Source of the DNA: Plasmodium coatneyi
Lineage: Eukaryota; Apicomplexa; Aconoidasida; Haemosporida; Plasmodiidae
Reading direction: 5' to 3'
Assembly: GCF_001680005.1 (NCBI RefSeq)
Contig: NC_033556.1
Location: 372,001-436,000, forward strand
Length of the DNA: 64,000 bases
In this document: positions 34,601 to 45,598 of the stretch, piece after piece
How the letters are laid out: each line of letters opens with the position of its first letter
Numbering within the stretch: the stretch's first letter is position 1
Position numbers and translations under genes: made by a program
Notes under the pieces: generated by a model
Told to the model about the DNA's origin: nothing
Seen by the model: only the letters and a program-made list of their open reading frames with translations
Database searches by the model: none

Positions 34601-37600
34601 CCTGTAATGCGGGATGATCACAACTTTGGAAAAGTGCTCTGGGTGAAGAATCAAATAAAAGGACAACACCCCCTTGTCGTTACGAAAAGACTTTAATGTC
34701 AGCAAAACAGTCATGAGGTTAACACAGTCGAACTGAACGTCGTGTAGGAGATCCACCGGATGCAAAAAATGGATCTTCCTCAAATGGTCACTGGTCCTGT
34801 TAATTAGGGTGTAGAAGTTGTAGTGAAATTCAAAGGTCAACAATACAAATCTGAGCAGACTGAAAATGCTTTTTTTTTTTCTCAAGTACAAGAAGAGTTT
34901 CCTCTTTTCTTGGGAGAATAATTTATTAATACATTCAAAGGGGGAGTTAAAGACTATGTCGAAAAGGAGTAATTTTTCCAATGCGTCTTCTTCATCGCTC
35001 GTTTGATTTATTCTGCTATTTGTTGTCATGTTGTTTGGGTGTCCACCTGAACCTTTTGAAAAGTGCTCCTTATTGTAACCTCCCCCTGTGGGATATGACC
35101 CACCAGGTGTATCGTCGAGCTGAACGGACGTTATATCCCCACCACTAAGAACGTCCAACACGACAGAACATGCAATATTTTTGTTAACCCCACAGTTGTA
35201 CTCAACAGTGATGTTTGCCAAATGGCAGTTGCGGATGGATATATCGGGGGACATTATTTTTTCCAGATAGTACAACTCCTGGAAGAAATTTAACACGAAA
35301 AATATTTTGCTCATAATTGAAAAGAGGTGAAGAATATTGGTAGAAGAGAAGTCATCCTTGAGCAGTAGGTACATTTTTTCCATTCGTACCCAGTCCTCCA
35401 CAGGCGCGTGTGCCCCTCCAAGCGGCTCCACCTTCACATTTACCGCTACGTTGGAGGAGAAAAAAGAAACTTCCCTGCTTCTGTTCAAATGAAAATCCCT
35501 TATTTTGAGGAGTTTTTTCTGCCGAATGGGGACTTCAAAAAAAAAGGACCCACCGGTGTTCACCTTGATCAGGAGGGGAAACTTGCTTCCCTCCTGGTTG
35601 TTTACAAATTCGCTTCTCATGTAGTGTTCCGCGTTCAGCTCGCATTCCAAGTGGAGCAAGTAGTTGGTGATGTAGTCAGCTGGATATTTCTCCTTCGCCC
35701 AATTGGTTGGGTTTGGTTCGGTTGGGTGCGCGTCTGCCGGGCCGACGTTACCACTTCCGCTGGGAAGCACCCGCTTGGACTGGTTCTTACTCACGAAGTA
35801 CTGAAGGTCGAGGAAGCCTTTGTTCCTCTCTTTCCTCAGTTGGGCGTACATCTGGTCGGAGGCGACTTTAAGTGTGGTCTTACCCCCCGGATGTGTATCC
35901 CCTCCGTTCAATGCTCCACCCATAGATGGGGTTAAACAAAACTGAGTGCAAAAAACGGGACACCGGGAGTTCATCTGTAGCAGTTTCCCCAACGTGGAAA
36001 ATAAATTTGAAAATCGGTTCACCATATCTCGTACCCCGTCCAGGTAATCTTCGAGGTTATTCAAAATAGGATAGCTCTTATGTATTAGTGGAATGGTAAA
36101 GAAGTTTCTCTTCTTGCTTTTCCCCTGTTCGATTGTTACTTTGTCTATCCCAGAAGTAACACCGTTACCATCACACATAACGATGTACGTTTTGTGTATG
36201 AAATCCTTTTCGATCATCAGGATTAGCAACAGGGGTGTGCGGTCATATGTGTAGACGGTGAAGTATAGCACAGAGAAGAAGTTCTCTCGGAAGGAACCTT
36301 CAGATGGGGCTGCCTTGTTCGCCTCCTGGGGGGTCTCCCCATCATACCCACTGCCCCTGGGTTGCCACAGGGGGGCGGTGCCGCAAAAAGTGGATTCGAC
36401 AAGATTAATCCCTTCCATTCTGCAAAATGGATTTGCCTCGTTGGGGTTGCTTCCTCCTAAGTGAGCTACCCCCTCTCGCTGCACCAATTTCCGGAGAGCC
36501 CTCTCAAATGTCCCCCCTCCAGAGGTATGCCCCCCATGGGTGGGCCCGTGTGCTGTATCCACCTCCTCACCACGCGGAAGGTAAGAATAAAAATCGATAA
36601 AGGAAAAAAAGCTTTGAAGAAATTTGGTCAAAACGATGTTCGCTGAGTAGTCGTATTTCTTTAAGAGATCATGGAGTTTCAATTTTTGTACAAAAAAATT
36701 GGGACAAAAATCATCCTCGTCTAGCTCGTAGTTGAAATTCTTTCCTGCATTTACTTGGAGAAACCTTTCTTGCAATTCGTTGTACAAGTAGACATATAGG
36801 GAGAACCGCTTCAGTAGGTACACCACATATATGACCAGCTTAAGGTCGTAGTGTAGACTGATCATGTCGACAAAAGTTTTGCTCTTCCAGTGGCACATGA
36901 AGGTGAATTTTTCACTTTGCCTACTTAAGAAGAGGTTGATTTTCTGTTCGTAGAAGGTGTACCTAAGAACGCAGGAGAAGTCTCCGTTTTTCTTCCTCAC
37001 GAGTACTGTTTCAATGCGGCTTTGCAGGACTGGTACGCCTCCTTCGGCATCTCCCCCGTCTGCGTAGTTTTTGCCACCCGTTTGGCTGTCCATACAACGT
37101 AACTCCTTCCGGATGTAACCCAAATCGAAGAAGTAATCCTGTATCAGCTCATGCACACCAATTGCGTTGTTTTCGAAGGAGGTCTCACTGCTCCTGGCGT
37201 GATTCATGCTGCTTACCCCGTGGAGTGGCTCCCCCCCGGATGAGCTGAATGCCTTCAAAATAGAGAACAAAAAACGTGTGACGCAATTGTCCACCCGGGA
37301 TAACCAACTCTCCAGGTGAATATGAGCCGGGTCAAACGTAAGCAACTTTTTCATCCTTCTCTGCAATGCACCACAGTAGACAAACTCGAAGTAAGTTAAA
37401 ATGTCATCTGTAGGGACGTTTTCCTTTTCCCCTTTTTTAAAAAAAAAACTAAATGGCCACAAAAAGATTTTTATGTCCCCATTTTCGTTGTTTAGGACAA
37501 ACTTAAGGATCATTTTTTTTTTACTATATTGATCAAGTAGGGGTATTTTCTCGAACCACTCATACATTCCTGTGGTCAGTTCGCACTCATACAAATGAAT

Positions 37601-38896
37601 GTCCAGATGGAGTTGTGCATCCTTATCAGTCAGACTGTAGTTGTAACAAGAGGGAGTCATCTCCACTGTGCTATTCGAAAAGCATTTATACAAAAGAACT
37701 TTCTTCGCTTGGTAATTAAACGTATTATACTGATTTATACAGCCTTTAAAATATTCCATAATTTGTACACCACAATAGAAGTGACTTATTCTGTATATTT
37801 CGTAGAGCAGGTCTGCCAACGGTAGTGTCTCCTCTGTTTGTGATCTGTTTTCTCTTTCCCTGTGGTAGTGCTGCTCGATGGGATTCATTCGGGTATGCCG
37901 CACTTGGTCACTGTGGTGGGTACCTCCTTCTGCATTTAGCAAAAACTCGTCCCTATCGGAACTCTCCATGTGACTATCTTCGGAGGGGGAATCCCCCTCT
38001 GGGGCAGCGTCCACCGCAGCAGGCATTTTCGATTCCGCCATTTGGCTCATCTTCTGCACAACTCCGTAGCTCACCAAACTGATGAGATTCAAATTATGGG
38101 AAAAGTGCAAATTCATTTGTCGTAGAAAGGAGATGTCCGCCTTGACTATGCTCCACGTAACAAAGTCGGTGATAAGAGACACCTTCACTTCATTAACCAC
38201 GTCCAACTCCATCATCCCGTCGGAAAATATAAAGTTTACTTTATCCTTCGGTATCCTCGAAGAATAGTAGTTTATTAAAAATTCATCCACAATTCGTTTT
38301 TTTAAAATTTTTATTTGATTCATATCTAAGTTGGGAATGAAGGAATCTGTTGGGTTGGCTAGGATTTCCTTAAAGAGCAGAGGGAACCTCGTGTACCTCC
38401 CTGTGGATAATAAGTCCATTGCACACAGAACATTACTTTCGTTCACTTGGAGGTCCATTAATTTTACTTTACATAGGTATAAATCGTATTGGTACTTGCT
38501 TTTCAGCTCTCTGTAATTTTCCCTATATTCTAAAATGAGCTTAATTGTATCATTTATTTCTTTGTAGTTTTTTCTGAATGTATTTACCTCGAGGAGTTTG
38601 AGGAAGCACTCCCTCATGTGTCTGCAATACTGGATGAGGGCGCTTCTAAGGTAGTCACAATTGTCCCCATTATCGTTATCCACTCGGTCGCAAAAGAGGC
38701 TCCAGTCGTTTATCGACCTACGCACCACTTTTTTTAGAATCATTCCGTAGCTGATTCCTTTGTAGTCGTCATGATCGTCATGCTCATCGTGGTTATTGGG
38801 CTTGTCTGCGGTGGGGGCGTCCCTGTCGATGGGATCGTCTGGACCGTCCGGCCCATCCGGCCCATCCGGCAGGTGCTTACCACCCAGTGTCATCAT
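31643..38896 (-). CDS. CG2: Cg2: giant protein with MED14-like N-terminal region
   Basis: A 2,417-residue open frame, historically Cg2 of the crt locus. Residues about 50-290 fit the N-terminal domain of Mediator tail/backbone subunit MED14 (Rgr1): ISYGMILKKVVRRSIND, a run of helices (CRHMRECFLKLLEV), then NVLCAMDLLSTGRYTRFPLL, which is the MED14 hallmark (A-I/M-D-x-L-x-T-G-x-Y-x-R-x-P). This is followed by a short strand region (VNFIFSDGMMELDVVNEVKV) and TWSIVKADISFL. A further match is LLYEIYRISHFYCGVQIM near residue 365. The remaining 2,000 residues are large globular blocks separated by Asn/Gly/His-rich spacers. There is a short DGP repeat at residues 11-20. The final 60 residues read through a T-rich run as poly-Phe and are doubtful. 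A donor-like GGTGAGAG lies before it, so a terminal intron is possible. A nuclear Mediator role is an inference. Confidence 0.85.
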   Translation of the reverse strand: MMTLGGKHLPDGPDGPDGPDDPIDRDAPTADKPNNHDEHDDHDDYKGISYGMILKKVVRRSINDWSLFCDRVDNDNGDNCDYLRSALIQYCRHMRECFLKLLEVNTFRKNYKEINDTIKLILEYRENYRELKSKYQYDLYLCKVKLMDLQVNESNVLCAMDLLSTGRYTRFPLLFKEILANPTDSFIPNLDMNQIKILKKRIVDEFLINYYSSRIPKDKVNFIFSDGMMELDVVNEVKVSLITDFVTWSIVKADISFLRQMNLHFSHNLNLISLVSYGVVQKMSQMAESKMPAAVDAAPEGDSPSEDSHMESSDRDEFLLNAEGGTHHSDQVRHTRMNPIEQHYHRERENRSQTEETLPLADLLYEIYRISHFYCGVQIMEYFKGCINQYNTFNYQAKKVLLYKCFSNSTVEMTPSCYNYSLTDKDAQLHLDIHLYECELTTGMYEWFEKIPLLDQYSKKKMILKFVLNNENGDIKIFLWPFSFFFKKGEKENVPTDDILTYFEFVYCGALQRRMKKLLTFDPAHIHLESWLSRVDNCVTRFLFSILKAFSSSGGEPLHGVSSMNHARSSETSFENNAIGVHELIQDYFFDLGYIRKELRCMDSQTGGKNYADGGDAEGGVPVLQSRIETVLVRKKNGDFSCVLRYTFYEQKINLFLSRQSEKFTFMCHWKSKTFVDMISLHYDLKLVIYVVYLLKRFSLYVYLYNELQERFLQVNAGKNFNYELDEDDFCPNFFVQKLKLHDLLKKYDYSANIVLTKFLQSFFSFIDFYSYLPRGEEVDTAHGPTHGGHTSGGGTFERALRKLVQREGVAHLGGSNPNEANPFCRMEGINLVESTFCGTAPLWQPRGSGYDGETPQEANKAAPSEGSFRENFFSVLYFTVYTYDRTPLLLILMIEKDFIHKTYIVMCDGNGVTSGIDKVTIEQGKSKKRNFFTIPLIHKSYPILNNLEDYLDGVRDMVNRFSNLFSTLGKLLQMNSRCPVFCTQFCLTPSMGGALNGGDTHPGGKTTLKVASDQMYAQLRKERNKGFLDLQYFVSKNQSKRVLPSGSGNVGPADAHPTEPNPTNWAKEKYPADYITNYLLHLECELNAEHYMRSEFVNNQEGSKFPLLIKVNTGGSFFFEVPIRQKKLLKIRDFHLNRSREVSFFSSNVAVNVKVEPLGGAHAPVEDWVRMEKMYLLLKDDFSSTNILHLFSIMSKIFFVLNFFQELYYLEKIMSPDISIRNCHLANITVEYNCGVNKNIACSVVLDVLSGGDITSVQLDDTPGGSYPTGGGYNKEHFSKGSGGHPNNMTTNSRINQTSDEEDALEKLLLFDIVFNSPFECINKLFSQEKRKLFLYLRKKKSIFSLLRFVLLTFEFHYNFYTLINRTSDHLRKIHFLHPVDLLHDVQFDCVNLMTVLLTLKSFRNDKGVLSFYLILHPEHFSKVVIIPHYRGTHLGRHQRREVSIKNFFKRGKRQGGPSPRGGAIQQIQVPTRNIPDMMGASFPHLSNEIGNQCGGQHGASPKIGPWGHPNENDTTTLEGTFYKSEGPPNTQQSSILIDHVDEEDLFIYLFSHFCDIINLKKVNQSTIYTSSGDLHSGYPLEGAEYVSLGEGPIENDLKIFEEYDLFILNIKYLFKMKNQIVLSEVFFFPPFFLYTTLYPFVEFLKTLKCWLVLLDQLRFHHSDITLTWSGIGDVFQHVTAVRRRCAPPIANQNASVSPNVNTNVQSGHSGTSPEGHTNGHRQEDEIVVHLVWFLYSTKDLYVDTSFLGDGKTCKRSYADLLGDLKEVNQGDWLERSDRISGDGKDHHGNDDHGRGEHKKVKREEEDGQHSAKDYLPWDHHPLSEAKWEEIPNVKWERGDNPVAKKWTHATGYLSTPFHMNQTNTDKLKHMINAYSHSNDDIFLKKKAQKIWLGENFIQRAYALRILEPKNGDPPYEQGERWDPLGEEGKNHNIQNHHLDDVLIKMYAYKATTNRSELQNDCENMFFFNEEKMLIGGMKGGRCPISAGENMYKGDMHYWTNSVGIYFENVGETVDEEDCWFYRSRGKVPTREGQVDNHGEVKNRRRKFILEEQNVLKENSKINSALNIIYSYVRIWLLKMNHSNVISFFRIVNETIVDKKNVCELSSLLFNSVLSYREHLTFWMFPNREGVSMPFVEMEFIPDEGGDNLVTAAGEKNGTSIFRNKWIEMVVPVEEALYDGYLVEGETNRGVMANLNSEEAHTGGVFATPNRGNKIMTTGGGNDGKPGNCHPTPGTEKTINVKYKIWRYMPRPFKKKMYEQEVKDIMGGTNESVTLTFKISSALPIKNLKEVHINDEPFVKFLVRHKIDLNVAHQRVMTILQKYNLMANYSLVATQTVLHLSTFELLLKGGTTTAGERSGVPVSAIRKRNTFLHTSLLCLFFFFIFFFFFFFFLLPSFCPTNCTFWEFRKALSRTRG

Positions 38897-39877
38897 TTCG
38901 GAGAAGCCAGCGCGTCAGTGGTCTGTGCAGACGGTACACATACGCGGGGGGAATTCCATATGGCTCTGCACATGGTCTAGCGAATCAGCTACTTTGAAAG
39001 TTGGTTACTGTGGCACCCACTCGATGGAAGCCCAATTTAACTTCGCACCGAGGGTGAGCAAATCAGCGTGATGGCTCCGTTACGGCATGGCTGCAACTTT
39101 GGCTGAGCGCAAAGGGAGGGCAACACGCATGAGTCAATAGCACCACAACAGAAAAAAATTATTTTGCCAATTTTTGAGAGTCTCCAAAAACAAAATTGAG
39201 GTGACAAAAAAAAAAAAGGGGGGTACCCCAAAACGACAAATTAAAAACTAGGGGGAAGCATTCACTCGGGGAAGAATACGTGTAAGCAGGCACACGTGTT
39301 TGATCGGAATGTATACGGGTGGATACATTTCTGTGCACGTACACGTGCAAGTGAGCGAATTTGAGAAGGTCCTAGGATGGCTCTCTTTCCATTTAGGGGG
39401 AAAAAGAAAAATAGCCTAACGTTCCTTGGAACCGCTCGCCGGGGATAAAAAAAAAAAAATATAAAGCTCCCATACGAGTAGCGACGTAGAATGGGCACTA
39501 GAGAAGGTCATTCCCCCTTCTGCGGAAAAACTCCTTTTCTTGTACTTCTCTCAGCCACACTCTGTGTGACGATATAACGTACTCGTCCCCTCGCCCAGGT
39601 TGGGCATGCAACAAAAAATGTTTACTCAGAGGGGAAGCGGTGCCCCTTTTTTTTTTCTTCTTTTTGTAAGGTGTGAGGAACACCAAAAGGGAGTTGCCCC
39701 AATGTAGCTATCCTAGGAGCAGTCATTAAAATGGTATGTGTCAGTGTGATAATTGCAAATATGCGGTGCTTCCTTTTATCTCTGATCCGTCCACTTGGAT
39801 AAGCCAACAGTTAAAGTGCTACGGAGAAGGGGTACCAGGTGTGGACGTCCTCCAGCATTTGCCTAATGTCCCCCTTT
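38897..39877. other. Intergenic region between Cg2 and Cg7
   Basis: About 1 kb holding the Cg2 promoter and the Cg7 3' end (both minus strand). It has short A- and T-runs (39,207-39,217, 39,448-39,459, 39,647-39,664). No gene supported. Confidence 0.55.
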
Positions 39878-42800
39878 TCAGAGCAGCGCGTTTAACTTCT
39901 TCTTCATATTTTTTATAATCGTGTCGTCCTCATTATATATTCCACTTTCGATGAGTCGCTTTATTTCTTTTTTTAAATTTTCGATCGTGTTTGCATTATC
40001 GTTTGGTTTTTCCCTTTTTTTAAATCCGTCCGTTTGTGGGGTCGGGGCGGAGTCCTTTTTGGGGGGCCTCCCGCGCTTCTCACTTAGAAGCTTGGCATGG
40101 GGAGGTGCTTCCCTGCAGTGAGCGCCTATCCCTTTGGAGGGGATGTCTACCCCTTTGCCCTTCGGAACGCTCCTCTGAGGGGGTGGCTTCTTCCCCTTTG
40201 GGTGGTTAACCAAACTTGCGTGCCTTCCCAGCGGGGGCGCCTTCCCTGGTGGGTTCCTACTCAGCGTTCGCGATGGGTCGGTACGGATGGCCAGCGCTTC
40301 GTCAGGTAATTCTACTGCGTATACGTCCATGTGTTTATTGGGGGAGTGGTCCACTACGTGGTTTTCTATCCGGTCTGCTGACTGGTCTGCCAACCCGTCT
40401 GACGAATCTCCTGGCCAGTGTTCAGGGGAGGCACGATCCAATTCCTTGGCTTCAACCCGCAGAATCAACCTGACCTCCTGGACATCCCTCAAAATGGAGC
40501 GAACCTTTTCCTCCAGCAGATCGTCATTTGTCAGATCATAAATCTGTTCAATCTGTGGCACGAAATTACCAACGAGTTGGATAATCCGTTTTCTGTTTTT
40601 ACGCACTGTTCTTATGTAGCTGCTGTTGTATGTAGGTTCCCCCTCGTGTGTGTATCCCCCCAAACGGTGCGATTGAACCGTCTGTTGGTGAAATAACTTA
40701 AGCCGTTTCAGTTCCTCCTTCAGCTCCTCAAAGTACGTGTTGCTAATAATAGCATTATCCCTACTGTTGTACTTCCCCAAAATGGTCTTCATCTCTTCAT
40801 TTTCTTTGCTTAACTTTTTCACCTTTGATAGAGCAGTTTTATAACTGGCCACAAGTTGGTCATTTTCTTTTACGAGGCTTTCCTCTAAATGGTCTTTCCT
40901 TAACTTTTGCTTAAAATAGCTCAACGATTTTTCATAAGCGTGTTTAATTTTTTTTAATTTTTTTTCCAACATATATATTTCGTCATTTAATTGTTTGTCT
41001 TTCACTTTGACAAGGTTTTCATTTTTTTTTACATTTATTTGTTCTTCTTTTACTTTTATTATAATTTCCTTCAATTCGTTTTTTTTTTTTTCGATTTCGT
41101 TTTTTCTTTCCCTCTCCATGGCTTCATATTTTTTTATCAATTTTTTCATCACATTTTGTTCCCTCCTTTTTAGCATCTCCGTCATTCGTCTTTCCTCCTC
41201 TTCTTTCCACAGTTTGAATTCATATATGTTGCTCGGGATGGCGTCATTCTTTGGGGAACGCTTAACCAGATGATCTCCACCATCGTCTATTGTGAGAATA
41301 TCTTCTTGTGTGGACCCAATCTTTCCTCCAACTTCGGTAACCCCCCCCTGCCGTGCGCTCAAAAATATACGCACAGTCAACTCGGACGTTAAATACTTCT
41401 CTTTAAATACGTGTAAATAAAGAGGCACGCAAAAGTCAAACTGGTAGTAATCCCTCTGGGGGGGTGCTCCTCGCTCCTTCATCAGTGCGGTCTTTAACTC
41501 CTTGGACACGTTTTTCAGGGGAAGTTCCCCCACCCCGATGTTGATTCCGCTGCTAGTATCCTCGTTGGGGTCGCTTCGGGTACCTTCTTCTTCAGTGTGC
41601 TCCTCGCGCAGGGCTAGGTGAAAGTGCACCACTTGATCTTCGAGTTGGTCGCAGGGGTCTGCTCCCTTCACCTGGAAGTCGTGGCTCACGTGGCAATTCT
41701 TCAGTTCGATCTGCGGGGTAAGCAGTAAGGCGTTAGGGTAAGTGGTGTAGTTACGCGTGACCAGGCGGTGACTACGAAACTATCTCATGGCAGTTGCTCT
41801 CTTGCACGGATGGGCCACCCACCTGTCGGCTCTCCTCAAAGGGGTAGAACGGAGACACGAAGCATCGCTCAAGCAAACCCGACTCGATCTTCACGAAAAA
41901 GTCGCTCTGCCGGGTCTTCCTCTTTTCTGCGTAAATGTTGCTCAGTTCCAAAATGTGGCAGCGCTCCACGGAGAGGAACAAATTCCACCTGATGATGTGA
42001 TCCTTGGGGGAGCCCAACTCCTTCCTGTTTGCATAAACTCGGTTATCCCAACTGGGGGAGTTACTACTGCTCCGGTGGGGGTACCTCCCATTCTTGTAAC
42101 GAGGATGAGGCGATATGCTACTCCCGCTTGTGTAGCCACCTGCAACGCTGTCACAGCTACTTCTCCACCGCAAAGAATTGATAAACCTCCCCCCACCTTC
42201 TCCCTGAGGACGTAAACAAATAGACATGATCGTTGTTTCGAACTTTAACGACGGGGCAGACCCACCGACGGTGCTCAATTGGCACGTCATCCTTTCCATG
42301 TCTTTGTAACGGATCCACAAGTCATTACTTATTTTATGAAGGGAAAAAAATGCTCCCTTCTTTTCAACCTCCAATTGCATTTTATTAAAAATAATGCGTA
42401 TATCATTCAGGCGGAAGTAATCATAGAGCTCTTCCACTCGGTCGATTAGGATCAGTGAGAAGTGGCAGCCCATTGGAGAGCTGCCATCCCTATCAGGGTG
42501 GTTACCATGAATCCCATCGAGGTGTCCCCCCGCAGGTGAAGCGAAACCAGATTCGTTTCTCTTCTCCCCACTTGTGGTACCATCATGTGCGTCCTTCCCT
42601 GAAAGACTTTGCAGCATGTCCCCCACGGTAACCTCCACACAATTATGGCGAAAGAAGCTCTCCTCATACGCATCAAAGTTGACGTGGAGGTAGAATAAAT
42701 TGGTCATGTGGCAGAGGTTCACTAGGTGCCAGTACTTCCGTGCGCGTTTGTCATGGTGGTGATCGTAGCGGTCGTAACGCAGGTCGTCGTGCTCATAATC

Positions 42801-43490
42801 GAAGCCGCGCTTGTCGCACCGCCGATTGTCACTCCTCTCTAAGTCCCGCCTCCCCAACATGCACTCCTCAAACTTAACCGAAATAGAAAAAATAAAATCG
42901 TTGCTCACGTAAAAGTTACTAATATTCTCGTACTTGCTCTGGTGGATAAACTCAAAGTCGTCACTTAGCAGATCTTTAAATAAACACTTGAAGTAAATCT
43001 GTCCGTTTTCAAATTGTATGTCGTCCTCTACAAGATCTACGCTTTTGAGCAGATGTATTTTGTTCCTCCGATCGGTGGTGCGTCCGTTTGGTTCTCTCTT
43101 CAGGTTGGTAAGTAGTGGGTCGTTCTTCCTGTTTGCGTCCGCCCCGTCTGTATCGACCCGTGTCTGCTCGTCACCGTCACTGTGCTCACCTATGTCATAC
43201 TTAACTTTGCTAATCTGTATGTACAACTCCATATGCTGGGAGAGAAACGTTGCGATCTCCGTTATTGTTCCATTGAGCAGACATTCGTATTCATTTTTTT
43301 TTTTCTTCCTTAAAATTTTGTGAAACTTTTGGACAAAGTACTCCTTCGACTTGTTGACTGCCTCGATGTCATTGGCCTCCGCCAAGTTGATAAGGAAGTT
43401 ATCGCAACGGCTGTTTTCATTTTTTTCGATGCTCTTAAAGATTACAAACTTGAGGGTTACGTGGACGCAGACGATCTCTTCTGTATCCAT
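39878..43490 (-). CDS. CG7: Cg7: CEP120-like C2 and coiled-coil protein (two exons)
   Basis: Exon 1 is 43490-41823 and exon 2 is 41710-39878 (minus), with a 112-bp intron (CAG|GTGGGT ... CCGCAG|ATC, phase 0), giving 1,166 residues. The first 650 residues are beta-rich with C2-like segments, for example IVCVHVTLKFVIFKSIEKNE, VEVTVGDMLQSLSG and SDFFVKIESGLLERCFV joined by the splice to IELKNCHVSHDFQV. At about residue 716 the motif YEFKLWKEEEERRMTEML begins a coiled coil of about 180 residues. This layout, and the Leu/Phe-x-LWKE-x-x-E start of the coil, match CEP120, a centriole/basal-body assembly protein with tandem C2 domains. The C-terminus is Pro/Lys-rich, then ends in a short helix (NTIENLKKEIKRLIESG). 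In Plasmodium such a protein would act at male-gamete basal bodies. Both the family assignment and the role are inferences. Confidence 0.85.
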
Positions 43491-44537
43491 TGAACTGCAC
43501 GCATTTGGGGGGATACCCCAACTTTTGTCTTTGACTGTTCAGGGGGGGGAAAGTATACTCACTTGGGGGATAATCAGTCGGGAGTTGCTCAGTTTGGGCT
43601 ACCGCTAGGTCGCTCTTCCCTAAAAGCGCAACCAACGAGGCAAGCTCGCACACCCAGGCGTGGAGAAGCGGAAGTGCCTGATGAACGTATGCAGGTGGTC
43701 CTACGCCAAGGTGTGCTCATTCGCAGTGACTTTTGCCAATCTGTGGGCGCGACCTTTTGCAGCCCAAGGTATATTTGCGAAGCCGCGGAGGGGGGGAAGA
43801 GGGTGCCAGTGTCTTGAGGTGGTGAAGCGGAACAGAAGTAGCGACGCGGAAAAGAAGCCAGGGAAAATGTGTCAAGAGCAAGACCATACGAATAAAAGGA
43901 AGGTAAAAAAATGCGAAGAAAGCACCAAAGAGGGCACAAAACAATTACAAGCTGCGCCAAGGGGGAAGCGAAAAATGCCCTGTGCGCACATCGTTCATTC
44001 CTCGACGTTCGTGTAATATACGCCTACTTCATCCCTCAGCACACAAAAAAAAAAAAAAAAAAAATCCGCCTTTTTTCCATCTTCCCTCAAATGCTGCGTT
44101 TACGTTTTCAAATAGGAAAATGATAAGAAGCCTCACGAACCATGTTGCGTCTCTTTCACTCCTTAAGATTTTTTTCTCTCCAAAGGGAAAGAACCCAATC
44201 ACTGTGCGAGAATAAATAATACATATAATCAAAGAGGCACCTTGCACTAAATTAAAAGGAGAAGGACGAGAAGAACCATTGGGCTCGCCGAAGAGTGAAC
44301 GAAAGTGACAAAAAAGAATAAAAGAAAAGGGTTTGATCCCCTCTTGTTTGCGGCACCACAAGAGGGGGGAAGTTTCCTTCTGTTTCGCTTCGACATGTCC
44401 GTTCACCACGGACGCGTCGCTATTCACACGTTGCCGCCCCCCCAACCAGCAGATTTGTAGGGAAAAACGGAGGAACCGCCCAACACAGGAACGCAGCCCA
44501 ACTCCCTTCACTTGACGCGCTGCCCATCCCCGCAACG
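43491..44537. other. Divergent intergenic region between Cg7 and RPA3
   Basis: About 1 kb between Cg7 (-) and RPA3 (+), with promoters for both. It has a poly(A) run at 44,046-44,064. No additional gene supported. Confidence 0.55.
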
Positions 44538-45133
44538 ATGATGAGCGATATAGATAACCTGGACCAGACCACCCATGATGGCGGCACATACGACGAGAAA
44601 AACTTCGACGCGTACGAGAAGTACGACCAAGACAAGGATGACGAAATGCTCAGACAACTCAAAGTGGGGAAGCTCATTTCTGAGAAGTACCTGTCCGACT
44701 TTATAAACCAAGACGTTTTCTTCATCGGGGAGATTGTGGACAGGCAGGACAACAAGATTACCCTCAAGTCGGTCAATGGTAAGGCTACAGGGGGTAGGCG
44801 GCCGTGGTGGGGGGAACAAGTGCAAAACCCAGCTCGCCAGCGCCGCTACCGCCGATGCAGCACCACGAATGCGCATCCATTTGGACAGAGGCACACCCCT
44901 ATTCCGACCCTTCTTACCACACAGGCAACAACGTCGACTGCGTCATCAGAGACAAACTGGTCAACGCAGACGTCAAGTATGTAGGAATTAAAGGCACCGT
45001 GTCGGACGACTTAAAAATAATTGAAACGAGGGGCATCACCTATTTGGACGAAGTCAATTTTGAGGTGGTCAATGCTTATGTGGATATTTTCATGGAAAAC
45101 GCCAACTCGGAAATTTTCCTATCGTCCTACTGA
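44538..45133 (+). CDS. RPA3: Replication protein A small subunit, RPA3/RPA14 type (two exons)
   Basis: Exon 1 is 44538-44778 and exon 2 is 44925-45133 (GT-AG, phase 1), giving 149 residues. After an acidic, Tyr-rich N-terminal extension of about 40 residues the protein is a single OB fold of the Rep_fac-A_3 type: KVGKLISEKYLSDFINQDVF, FIGEIVDRQDNKITLKSVNG, NNVDCVIRDKL, KYVGIKGTVSDDLKIIETRG and ITYLDEVNFEVVNAYVDIF. RPA3 is the smallest subunit of the heterotrimer that binds single-stranded DNA in replication and repair. The start could be either of two adjacent ATGs (44538 or 44541). It is the last conserved core gene before the variant-antigen cluster. Confidence 0.88.
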
Positions 45134-45598
45134 GGGGGGGAGTTATGACGTGGAATTCTTCTCCGTTTGGTTTGTCCTCCCTATTTAGGGATCGGAATAC
45201 CATTGTCCCAGATTTATTCTAATCATATGGTTATACGCCATTTTGTTTATCCACGGCGTGGACCCCCTCCTCTCACTTATTTCTTTTTTTTAAGTTAAAT
45301 AATTCCGCGTCCTTTGCTCTACCAAATAAGCATAAACAGCGTCATCAAATTAATTTGGTTAACTGACCATCCCCCCACCATGCTTATCCCCATGTCCTTT
45401 TTATATTTTCTTTTTTCCTTTTCTATAAGAATTCATCTATTTCATATTTTGCACACAGAAAACAATTAAAGCGTACATCATGCAACTTAGAATTAATTGA
45501 ATTTGAAAGCCGGGCGGGACTTCCAACCCAAAACCCTGAACTCACATACACTTAACCCGGCTTCCATCTTCCCTTAATCCTACCACCCAAATCCCACA

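Noticed and set aside
43563..44016. Overlapping ORFs between Cg7 and RPA3
   Set aside because: Open on both strands at once, low complexity, within the expected divergent promoter.
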